Of a stretch of DNA of 14,159 nt, positions 9,201 through 14,159 are shown in pieces (the first letter of the stretch is position 1; each line of letters starts with the position of its first letter). The notes beneath the pieces were generated by a model that made no database searches, had not been told where the DNA came from, and saw nothing but the letters and a program-made list of their open reading frames with translations. The DNA lies in contig JABUUJ010000015.1 in assembly GCA_021443235.1 (NCBI GenBank), positions 4,692 through 18,850 of the forward strand, in the 5' to 3' direction. The position numbers and the translations under genes are program-made. This stretch comes from Muribaculaceae bacterium (GTDB lineage: Bacteria; Bacteroidota; Bacteroidia; Bacteroidales; Muribaculaceae).

Positions 9201-9508
9201 GTGAGGCGCATGGGCGCTCCGCCGTCGGCTGGCATCACAAAGATGTCAAAGTTGCCATAACGGTCGCTGGCGAAGGCGATTGACTTGCCGTCGGGCGACC
9301 ACACGGGGTTTTTCTCATAGCTGGCCTGAGTGGTGAGCTGCAGGGCTTTTCCGCCGCTGGCGGCTACTCGATAGATGTCGCCCTTGTAGGTAAAGACGAT
9401 GTTCTGTCCGTCGGGCGAAATCTGTGCATAGCGCATCCACATGGGCGTTACCGCTGTGGCGGCGATGCTTGCAAGTGCTAAAGCACAGGTGATGATTGTT
9501 TTCTTCAT
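6245..9508 (-). CDS. Tricorn-like S41 family serine peptidase with WD40-like propellers and PDZ
   Basis: This 1087-aa protein has the order expected of Tricorn homologues: signal peptide (about residues 1-20), PD40/WD40-like propeller blades marked by repeated SPDGK motifs (31, 71, 115, 323, 419, 465), a Lys/Asp-rich linker (about 562-604), a second propeller region, a C1 helical domain (about 735-800), PDZ (about 800-880) and the S41 catalytic core (about 900-1060). By comparison with Thermoplasma Tricorn (Ser745/His746, Ser965, Glu1023) the active site is probably Ser776/His777 (NVSHTGG), nucleophile Ser993 (CYSNAHG) and Glu1050; the spacings agree within three residues. The oxyanion region FNGGG is at 942-946. 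Asn994 stands where archaeal Tricorn has Asp966. Unlike the cytosolic archaeal enzyme, this one should be periplasmic. Its ATG overlaps the upstream glycosyltransferase stop (ATGA), implying translational coupling. Substrate unknown. Confidence 0.93.
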   Translation of the reverse strand: MKKTIITCALALASIAATAVTPMWMRYAQISPDGQNIVFTYKGDIYRVAASGGKALQLTTQASYEKNPVWSPDGKSIAFASDRYGNFDIFVMPADGGAPMRLTYNSASETPWAFSPDGKHIYFSAAIQDPASSILFPSSRLTELYKVPVTGGVATQVIGTPAEEISFDPKGRFFLYQDQKGMEDALRKHHTSSVTRDIWRYDIATGKHTNLTNIAGEDRSPVLAPDGKTMYFLSERNKGSFNVYQMPLDNPGSVKAVTSFKTNPVRFLSVAGNGTLCYTYDGEIYTQAAGGKPKKVAIDLFHDDSDQIARFAVTRGATNSVVSPDGKQVAFVVRGEVFVTSVEYTTTKRITNTPEAEDDITWGADNRTLVYASERGGNWQLVKATIERKDDPNFPNATTIKEEILLPSTTVERAVPKFSPDGKKLAFIEDRNKIKVLDMKTNKVTTVTDGSTWYSTSGGFNYNWSPDGKWIALEFIGNQRDPYCDIAIVSAEGGPVTNITESGYFSENPKWVLGGNAILFLTNRYGMRSHASWGSQDDVMLCFVNQDAYDRYRLSKEDYELLKELEKEQKKEADKKKAAEKKDDKKADKKDDKKADEKKDDDKPVVVELDGIQDRIVRLTPNSSSIANAMLTPEGDNLYYLSKFEGGFDLWKLDMRKHSTKLVNKLNSTSATMQLNKDGKEMFILGSGAMNKLTIASDKLTPITYNGSLKMDLTAERAYMFEHVHKQVSKRFYNLNFHGINWDAMTEVYRKFLPHINNNYDFSNLLSEYLGELNVSHTGGRYYPTGGGESTASLGLLYDLHYTGKGLKIDEVLAKGPFSRATSKVKPGVIVEKINGTEIEGENDYSILLAGLSGKKTLVSLYDPNGGNRWDEVVLPISKSAETNLLYDRWVKHNTHLVDSLSGGRLGYVHIKSMNDDSYRAVYSKVLGKYNKKDGIVIDIRFNGGGRLHEDIEVLFSGKKYFTQVVRGREACDMPSRRWNKPSIMVQCEACYSNAHGTPWVYKHGNIGKLVGMPVPGTMTSVSWETLQDSSLVFGIPIIGYRLPDGSYLENTQLEPDVKVANDPADAVKGYDAQLATAVAELLKEIK

Positions 9509-10491
9509 ATCGTTGAGTTTTTTGTTGATGTTTTCTCGTTATTGAGGTTGACCGTGGCTCCGACGTGGTAACGCGGACGATCCTTGACTTCGATGTAAAT
9601 CTTGCCAATGTACTCCCCCACTACACCCAAGCCCATAAGCACACAACCGCCTATGAACCACATCGAAAGCATAATCGACGCCCATCCACTGACAGCGCGG
9701 TGGGTGAAGTGGGCGATGAGCGCATAGGCAAGCATGCACAGGGCGATGAACAGGAAAATGACGCCCAGCGTGAACACCATGCGCACGGGGCGGATGCTGA
9801 ACGAGGTGATGCCGTCGACAGCAAACGATACCATTTTGCCAAGTGGGTATTTGCTCTTGCCAGCCATGCGTGCCGAACGGTCGTAGTAGACACATGCCGA
9901 GTTGAAGCCCATGAGCGTGACGATGCCGCGCAAAAACAGGTTGCGCTCGCGATAACGCATGAGCTGTGCCACGGCGCGGCCGCTCATCAAGCGGAAATCG
10001 GCATGATTGGGGGCCGAGCGCACGTCGAGGCGATGCATAAGGCGGTAGAACATCCTTGCCGTCACGCGCTTGAACCAGGAGTCGGTCTTGCGCGCGCGGC
10101 GCACGCCAAAAACCACATCGTTGCCTTGCTCATAGCAGTCGATCATCCGCTCGATGACGCCGCAGTCGTCTTGCAGGTCGGCGTCGATGGTGACCATGAT
10201 GTGGGCGTGGGGCAAAGCGGCCTCGAGTCCGGCAAGGAGGGCGTTCTGGTGGCCCGAGTTGACCGTAAGTTTCAACGCAGCAACCCGTTGCGATGTGCTG
10301 GCAGCATTGGTGACGACATTCCACGTATCGTCGGTCGAGCCATCGTCAACATAAAGGATGCGGCTGTTGCCCGACACTTTCTCGCGCGCCACAAGGTCGT
10401 CAAGTAGCACAGTTAAGCGCTTGTTGGTCATGGGCAAAACCTCTTGCTCATTGTAACAAGGAACTACGATGTATAGGGTGTCGTTCAACAT
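9505..10491 (-). CDS. GT2 polyprenyl-phosphate glycosyltransferase, GtrB/DPM1-like
   Basis: A 328-aa enzyme with a cytoplasmic GT-A domain (about residues 5-230) and two C-terminal membrane helices (about 237-262 and 270-294). Family marks are YIVVPCYNEQEVL at 7-19, VDDGSTDDTW at 48-57, NSGHQNALLAG at 78-88, the metal-binding TIDADLQDD at 101-109 (Asp103/Asp105) and ADFRLMS near 164-170. Relatives move glucose or another hexose from a nucleotide sugar to undecaprenyl or dolichyl phosphate. The exact sugar cannot be read. I place the start at the ATG complementary to 10489-10491; a TTG three codons earlier would add only MRC and is less likely. The last codons overlap the Tricorn-like gene by 4 nt, so the two are cotranscribed. 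The C-terminal tail after the helices is polar and about 33 residues long. Confidence 0.93.
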   Translation of the reverse strand: MLNDTLYIVVPCYNEQEVLPMTNKRLTVLLDDLVAREKVSGNSRILYVDDGSTDDTWNVVTNAASTSQRVAALKLTVNSGHQNALLAGLEAALPHAHIMVTIDADLQDDCGVIERMIDCYEQGNDVVFGVRRARKTDSWFKRVTARMFYRLMHRLDVRSAPNHADFRLMSGRAVAQLMRYRERNLFLRGIVTLMGFNSACVYYDRSARMAGKSKYPLGKMVSFAVDGITSFSIRPVRMVFTLGVIFLFIALCMLAYALIAHFTHRAVSGWASIMLSMWFIGGCVLMGLGVVGEYIGKIYIEVKDRPRYHVGATVNLNNEKTSTKNSTI

Positions 10492-10525
10492 ACATCGCAA
10501 AATTACAAAAATTTTGGGAATGTGC

Positions 10526-10533
10526 CAAATAGA
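10526..10533 (-). promoter_or_regulatory. Possible -7 element for the GT2/protease operon
   Basis: The complement reads TCTATTTG, one mismatch from TAnnTTTG, 34 nt before the GT2 ATG. No clear TTTG lies at the expected distance upstream, so this is a weak candidate. It is given because a separate promoter is expected here after the repeat-filled spacer. Confidence 0.25.
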
Positions 10534-10560
10534 ATTAAAACTTTAGTTTTAAAGGGGGAA

Positions 10561-10602
10561 GTTTAAGGTTTATTGTTGAGTGTTTAAAGTTTATTGTTGA
10601 GT
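10561..10602. repeat. 21-nt tandem duplication
   Basis: Two back-to-back 21-mers at 10561-10581 and 10582-10602 (gtttaaggtttattgttgag plus t) differ at one base, G versus A at the seventh position. They sit between the composite repeat and the presumed promoter of the GT2 gene. The near identity suggests recent slippage or duplication. No coding role. Confidence 0.8.
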
Positions 10603-10614
10603 GAGATTTTTGCG

Positions 10615-10725
10615 CATAGACGCGTAGGCGCATAGTCGCATAGACGAATTGGGCGCAGCCAATTATGAACGGAGCGTCAGCGAGTGTGGCGCATCCAGTT
10701 ATGAATTATGGCATTAAGCATTGAG
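10615..10725. repeat. Composite intergenic repeat, copy B
   Basis: Four 8-nt units occupy 10615-10646 (catagacg, cgtaggcg, catagtcg, catagacg). The core aattgggcgcagccaatt at 10647-10664 can form a 6-bp stem (aattgg/ccaatt). A 7-nt-type array follows at 10697-10725 (agttatg, aattatg, gcattaag, cattgag). Between core and array lies a 36-nt insertion relative to copy A, with an internal duplication: 10653-10669 and 10689-10705 match at 15 of 17 positions. The stop codon of the neighbouring GT4 gene (complement of 10706-10708) is inside the 7-nt array, exactly as in copy A. Same orientation as copy A. Confidence 0.8.
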
Positions 10726-11797
10726 TCTGTGAGGCGATGGCGGGCCAGTTGTAGGGGGCGAGGTCGTAGGTTGGGGTGGTGTTGTCGGCAAGTGCGGCGG
10801 TGATGGCGCCGGCAAGCGACTGGGCGTCGGCAGGCTGGGCGTAGCATTGCTCGGGGAGGGCGACGAGGCGCGTGGCGGGGATGTCGCTCGCCACGATGGG
10901 CAGGCCGTAGGCCATCGCCTCAAGCAGGGCAATGGGGAATCCCTCGCTGAGCGATGGCAACACATAAAGACGTGCGTGGCTGAACAGTTGGCGCAGGAAC
11001 TCGCCCGAGGCAAAGCCTGTAAATATCGTCTTGCCCAACGTGTCGTGCCTGCGCATAAGAGTCTCATAGCCTGCGCCGTGGTCGCTGGCCCCAGCTATCA
11101 CGAGCTGGCTCACTTGCGGCAAGGTGTCGCACGCTTGCACAAGGTAGTCGAGGCCCTTTTCGGGCGACAGACGACCCACGGCAAGCACATAGCTGCCGGG
11201 CACGATGCCGCGCTCGGCGAGCAGGTGGGTGTGGGGCGATAGTGTCACCGGGTCGATGCCGTTGGGGATGTATTTTGCCTTGCGCCGCACCCATTGCGGC
11301 TGCCGCTCCATCACAAAGCGGTTGACGAAGATAATGCGGTCGCTGAAACACATCGCCACTGCCTCGCACCATCGCAAAATGCGTTTGCCCACCACGCCCC
11401 ACTTGTCGTGCTCGTAATTGGTGCTGTGATAGGTGAGCAAGGTGCTTAGTCCCAACACTTTGAGCAGCGGCATCACATACCCCGGCCCGAAATTGTGCAC
11501 ATGCACCACGCTGGGGCGGTGAAAAGCGATGTGCAGCACGCACAGCAGTGTGTGCAGCACCGCTTCGAGGCCTTTGATGCGCGTTGAGGGCAGGTCGACG
11601 AAGGTGATGTGGGGATAGCGCTGCTGCAACTCGCGGGTGAGGGCGTGAGTGCGATCGTCGAGGTAGGGACGGCGGCGGTAGACGCGCACAGTGGCGTCGG
11701 TCATGTGCCGATACAGGCGCTCGCAGTGCGACTCCACACCACCCTGCACACCTGGGAAACCCCGGGTCCCTATCACTGCTATCACCTTGCGTTTCAT
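10706..11797 (-). CDS. GT4 family glycosyltransferase with DUF1972-like N-terminus
   Basis: A 363-aa GT-B fold enzyme for surface glycan assembly. The N-terminus has IGTRGFPGVQGGVESHCERLY (split here: residues 9-20 and 21-29), typical of the DUF1972 subgroup of rhamnosyl/GlcNAc-type transferases. VVHVHNFGPGY lies at 97-107, the acceptor-side YHSTNYEHDKWG at 123-134, IPNGID at 177-182, the linker VGRLSPEKG at 207-215 and the donor-binding E-x7-E pair Glu285/Glu293 in SEGFPIALLEAMAYG. Donor and acceptor cannot be deduced. It starts 13 nt after the radical SAM stop and belongs to that operon. The C-terminal helix begins normally (YNWPAIASQTQ) but ends at once in CLMP, encoded by the composite repeat, so the protein seems to lack about ten usual residues. 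The core domain is intact and activity is likely. Confidence 0.92.
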   Translation of the reverse strand: MKRKVIAVIGTRGFPGVQGGVESHCERLYRHMTDATVRVYRRRPYLDDRTHALTRELQQRYPHITFVDLPSTRIKGLEAVLHTLLCVLHIAFHRPSVVHVHNFGPGYVMPLLKVLGLSTLLTYHSTNYEHDKWGVVGKRILRWCEAVAMCFSDRIIFVNRFVMERQPQWVRRKAKYIPNGIDPVTLSPHTHLLAERGIVPGSYVLAVGRLSPEKGLDYLVQACDTLPQVSQLVIAGASDHGAGYETLMRRHDTLGKTIFTGFASGEFLRQLFSHARLYVLPSLSEGFPIALLEAMAYGLPIVASDIPATRLVALPEQCYAQPADAQSLAGAITAALADNTTPTYDLAPYNWPAIASQTQCLMP

Positions 11798-11810
11798 AGT
11801 GTTATCAAGA

Positions 11811-12818
11811 TTAGTCCCACACGATGGGTTTGCCGCGCCAAATGCGCCATTTGTTCTTGACTACCCACATGATGGGCACCCAGGGACGACGCACCATGTC
11901 GTGGCGCTCGGTGACGATGAATGCGCAGTTGCGCTTGCACTGACGCACGTGCTCCATCGCCTCGCGTGCCTTGTCGCTTGCCATGATTTCGTCTATCGAC
12001 TGCTCGGCGATGTTGCCCATCACCCACTCCTCGCCACTTCCGTTGCAGGGCGACACATTGCCCCACGGATCGATAAAGAAGAAGTCGGTAAGCGCTCCAC
12101 AGGCAGGGCGATAGCCCGCCTCGTCGCCACGCAGGCGGCGATGAATGGAGCGGTTAAAGAATGCGCGACCATAGTCTTTGAGGCGTGCCTTGAGGTGGCG
12201 TCGGCGGCTGGTGAGCAGGGCGCGCACAAAGAGTTCGTGCTGCTTGAGGGCCTCTTCGCTCTCGACCTGATTGTCGGCCTTGTGGAAATACCACGAGTTG
12301 TGCACCGCCGAGGTGCCGAGTTCCACGTCAAGCGCCACACACAACTCATAGAGCGAGAGCAAGTCCTGGTAGTTGTCGGGCGAAATCACGACCGAGAAGC
12401 CGATGTTGCGGCACTTGGTTTTCTTGAGTTCGAGCATGGTGCGCAGAGCGTGGTCGAAGCCGTTGTGCAGGCCGCGCTTGCTGTCGTTGATGGCGGGCAA
12501 GCCCTCGACGCTCACGCGTATAAGTATGTCGGGATAGCGATTGGCAAGCTCCACGATTTTGGCAGTGTTATAGCCGTTGGTGCTCAACTCGAGCAAGGTT
12601 GCCTTGGGATGGAGAATCTCAAAGATGCGGTCTATGTCTTTGCGCAGGGTTGCCTCGCCGCCTGTTATGTTGATTCTTAGTCCGTTGGGCAACTTCTCGT
12701 AGAGCGACGCATCGATTTCCTCGCTGGGGTGCGTGGGATGCTGCCAAATGTTGCACATATTGCACTTGGCATTGCACCTGAAGGTGGTGATGACGCTCGC
12801 TTGTATCTTGGTTTTCAT
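11811..12818 (-). CDS. Radical SAM protein with C-terminal Twitch/SPASM-like domain
   Basis: This 335-aa protein carries the radical SAM cluster motif Cys15-x3-Cys19-x2-Cys22 (CNAKCNMC), the GGE motif at 53-55 (ITGGEATLRKD) and STNGYN at 79-84, as in MoaA/PqqE-type enzymes. The C-terminal part has Cys240-x12-Gly253-x4-Cys258 and a later Cys294-x3-Cys298, four cysteines that fit one auxiliary iron-sulfur cluster (Twitch, a shortened SPASM). It ends in a basic/aromatic tail (RRPWVPIMWVVKNKWRIWRG region, 310-329). The reaction is unknown. It lies between two GT4 genes, with 12 nt upstream and 13 nt downstream, so it probably modifies a sugar, lipid-linked glycan or glycan substituent. Peptide maturation is less likely because no precursor gene fits the gaps. 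Domain call is firm; substrate is inference. Confidence 0.9.
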   Translation of the reverse strand: MKTKIQASVITTFRCNAKCNMCNIWQHPTHPSEEIDASLYEKLPNGLRINITGGEATLRKDIDRIFEILHPKATLLELSTNGYNTAKIVELANRYPDILIRVSVEGLPAINDSKRGLHNGFDHALRTMLELKKTKCRNIGFSVVISPDNYQDLLSLYELCVALDVELGTSAVHNSWYFHKADNQVESEEALKQHELFVRALLTSRRRHLKARLKDYGRAFFNRSIHRRLRGDEAGYRPACGALTDFFFIDPWGNVSPCNGSGEEWVMGNIAEQSIDEIMASDKAREAMEHVRQCKRNCAFIVTERHDMVRRPWVPIMWVVKNKWRIWRGKPIVWD

Positions 12819-12830
12819 ATTATATTTATG

Positions 12831-14063
12831 CTATTGTTCGGTATATATTTGCATTAGCTGGCGGTAGTGGGCATCGGCCGAGAAGCGCTGACGGGCGTCG
12901 CTCGCGATGGCGTCGCGGTCCCATGTGCGCTGCATTGCCTCGTCGATGGCGCTGTCAAGGTGGTCGATGGTGGTGACAATGCCATTGTCGGGCGTGAGGA
13001 GCTCGGGGATGCCTCCCATGTTGGTTCCCACGACGGGCGTGCCGGCGCACAGGCTCTCGATGACGCTCATGGGGTTGTTTTCCCACCACATCGACGGCAA
13101 TACCGTCGCCCTCACTTGTGGCAGCAAATTCTTGACCTGCTGCTGGTTGAGTTGGCCAAGGAACTCTATATTTGGGCAATTGCCATAGCGCTGGCGTAGC
13201 GACTCGTCGAGCGGACCAGAGCCAGCGACAAGAAGCCGATAGGGCAACTGCGCCGCTACCTCAAGCAACCGCTCCACGCCCTTCTCGGGCGACAGACGAC
13301 CGATGTAGAGAAGCGACTCTGACGTTGACTTTGACGTTGACCTTGACTTTGGGTCATTGAAATTTCGACTCCCACTTGATAAACTTGACGAACTTGACGA
13401 ACTTGATAAACTTGATGAACTGTCAAAATTGCTCACAATTTTGATTCTCTCGGGGTCGAAGCCGGCTTTCTCGAGCATCGTTGCCATGAACTTGCTGGGG
13501 CAGATGAAAGCGTGGGTGCAGCGTTGCAGCGTGCGGCGGTTCCACCTCAGCGCCTCAAGCCATGCCACGACGCTGGCGGCGAGGCTACCCTTCATGCAGC
13601 GGTGTCTCACTACGCCCCACTTGCTGCCCGCCACGCACTGGTCGCACGGCGCTCCATCGCGCAGGCAAGTATAGGCAGGGCACACTAGCTTGTAGTCGTG
13701 CATCGTCCACACCACGCGGCAGCCGTGCTCGTGAGCGAGACGCGCCACCACGGGCGACAGATAGGAGTGAATGTTGTGAAGATGAACCACCTGGGGGCGG
13801 AACTGGCGCAGCACCTCGCCGAAGCCCGGCACGATGTCGCCCAGGCCCAACGTGCGACGCAACGCCGCCACTTTGGCGCCCACGCCGCCATCAAAGCGCA
13901 CCTCGCTCGCAACAGCCAAGCAGCCGTCCACGTTCAGCTCATAACGCATCGCATAGACCGCCACCTCATGCCCCCGCTCGCGCAGCAACCGCACAGTGTT
14001 CATCGCCACCACGCAGTCGCCTCCCCGAGGGTAATAAAACTTATTAACAACCAATACTCTCAT
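12831..14063 (-). CDS. GT4 family glycosyltransferase with a Ser-rich repeat insertion
   Basis: A 410-aa GT-B enzyme starting MRVLVVNKFYYPRGGD. The ATG complementary to 14061-14063 is chosen because it opens the first Rossmann strand; an upstream in-frame start would merely translate the 20-nt repeats. Marks include VVHLHNIHSYLSP at 92-104, WTMHDYKLVCPAYTC at 119-133 with a cysteine cluster (Cys128, 133, 140, 143, 156), ICPSKF at 187-192, YIGRLSPEKG at 253-262 and the donor-site E-x7-E pair Glu328/Glu336 (WWENNPMSVIESLCAG). Between the two Rossmann domains, at about residues 213-250, sits a low-complexity insert: Ser/Leu, then alternating Ser, encoded by 9-nt and 6-nt tandem arrays. Family members usually have a short linker here. 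It heads the visible part of the operon, 12 nt before the radical SAM gene. Specificity is unknown. Confidence 0.92.
   Translation of the reverse strand: MRVLVVNKFYYPRGGDCVVAMNTVRLLRERGHEVAVYAMRYELNVDGCLAVASEVRFDGGVGAKVAALRRTLGLGDIVPGFGEVLRQFRPQVVHLHNIHSYLSPVVARLAHEHGCRVVWTMHDYKLVCPAYTCLRDGAPCDQCVAGSKWGVVRHRCMKGSLAASVVAWLEALRWNRRTLQRCTHAFICPSKFMATMLEKAGFDPERIKIVSNFDSSSSLSSSSSSSSLSSGSRNFNDPKSRSTSKSTSESLLYIGRLSPEKGVERLLEVAAQLPYRLLVAGSGPLDESLRQRYGNCPNIEFLGQLNQQQVKNLLPQVRATVLPSMWWENNPMSVIESLCAGTPVVGTNMGGIPELLTPDNGIVTTIDHLDSAIDEAMQRTWDRDAIASDARQRFSADAHYRQLMQIYTEQ
13315..13350. repeat. 6-nt tandem array inside the GT4 gene
   Basis: Six consecutive hexamers (gactct, gacgtt, gacttt, gacgtt, gacctt, gacttt) encode, on the minus strand, alternating Ser with Lys, Arg, Thr or Glu (residues about 239-250). 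The unit length keeps the frame. It lies just before the second Rossmann domain of the enzyme. Confidence 0.85.
13374..13418. repeat. 9-nt tandem array inside the GT4 gene
   Basis: Five units in a row (acttgataa, acttgacga, acttgacga, acttgataa, acttgatga) encode the Ser-rich run with two Leu at about residues 216-230. Units are multiples of three, so copy-number change would lengthen or shorten the linker without breaking the reading frame. Confidence 0.88.
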
Positions 14064-14070
14064 CTCAAAA

Positions 14071-14159
14071 ACAACGCCAGCCCTTTCAAAAGAACGCCAG
14101 CCCATCCCAAAGAACGCCAGCCCATCCCAAAGAACGCCAGCCCATCCCAAAGAACGCCA
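14071..14159. repeat. 20-nt tandem array upstream of the GT4 gene, cut by the window edge
   Basis: The 20-mer agaacgccagcccatcccaa repeats exactly at 14091-14110, 14111-14130 and 14131-14150, continues for 9 nt to the window end, and has a degenerate copy at 14071-14090 (four mismatches). The array starts 7 nt before the GT4 ATG, so it forms the leader and perhaps overlaps the promoter or the 3' end of the next gene. Twenty is not a multiple of three, which argues against a coding role. On the coding strand each unit has GGGATGGGC, giving regularly spaced G runs. Confidence 0.9.

Noticed and set aside
7901..9283. A 460-codon plus-strand open frame opposite the Tricorn-like gene
   Set aside because: It lies wholly antisense to a gene with clear motifs, has no promoter or recognisable domain, and arises from the G/C-biased third positions of the real frame.
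10492..10500. TTG start adding three residues to the GT2 protein
   Set aside because: An ATG three codons later is a better start and the family motif follows directly from it.
11798..12830. RiPP (modified peptide) pathway around the radical SAM gene
   Set aside because: Gaps on both sides are only 12-13 nt and neighbours are glycosyltransferases; no precursor peptide or exporter is visible in the window.
14064..14150. N-terminal extension of the first GT4 to an upstream ATG
   Set aside because: The extra 29 residues are translated from the 20-nt tandem repeat, and the Rossmann fold begins at the internal ATG at 14063.

Overview
The window reads as chromosomal DNA of a Bacteroidota bacterium, most likely order Bacteroidales; genus and species cannot be fixed from the sequence alone. 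The evidence is a near-ideal Bacteroidota promoter (TTTG, 20-nt spacer, TACCTTTG at 69-100), a YozG-like HTH paired with a DUF2975 membrane protein, an outer-membrane barrel with the C-terminal NLLNRKYDILPG-type ending common in this phylum, a signal-peptide-bearing Tricorn-like protease, and A/T-rich intergenic spacers between G+C-richer genes.

Layout. On the plus strand, 174-1061 holds a two-gene regulatory unit (DUF2975 membrane protein, then a 69-aa HTH protein), closed by a strong hairpin terminator at 1098-1140. Everything else runs leftward on the minus strand in three blocks. Reading from the right edge: (i) 14063-10706, a three-gene surface-glycan segment of GT4 glycosyltransferase, radical SAM/Twitch protein and second GT4, with gaps of only 12-13 nt; (ii) 10491-6245, a GtrB/DPM1-like membrane GT2 whose stop overlaps the start of a 1087-aa Tricorn-like S41 protease; (iii) 6114-1233, a 1010-aa secreted TPR-repeat protein followed by a 603-aa outer-membrane beta-barrel protein. 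There is no RNA gene, insertion sequence, CRISPR array or phage gene that I can support, and no gene-free stretch longer than about 215 bases.

How the genes may work together. The two GT4 enzymes and the radical SAM protein look like the end of an exopolysaccharide, capsule or O-antigen operon that continues beyond the right edge. The GT2 probably loads a sugar onto a polyprenyl carrier. The TPR and barrel proteins look like an envelope pair (periplasm plus outer membrane), and the Tricorn-like enzyme is probably a periplasmic processing peptidase. These functional links are inferences from families and spacing.

The most distinctive feature is the density of short tandem repeats at gene boundaries and inside one gene: a 10/30-nt array touching the stop codon of the barrel gene; a two-copy composite element (four 8-nt units, a palindromic core, then a 7-nt-unit array) at the 3' ends of the protease and second GT4 genes, whose stop codons lie inside it; a 21-nt duplication; 6-nt and 9-nt in-frame arrays that insert a Ser-rich linker into the first GT4; and a 20-nt array directly upstream of that GT4 that runs off the window. 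No complete new defence or biosynthetic system is evident; the repeat architecture, the radical SAM/GT4 cluster, the GT2-Tricorn coupling and the TPR-barrel pair are the leads worth following.
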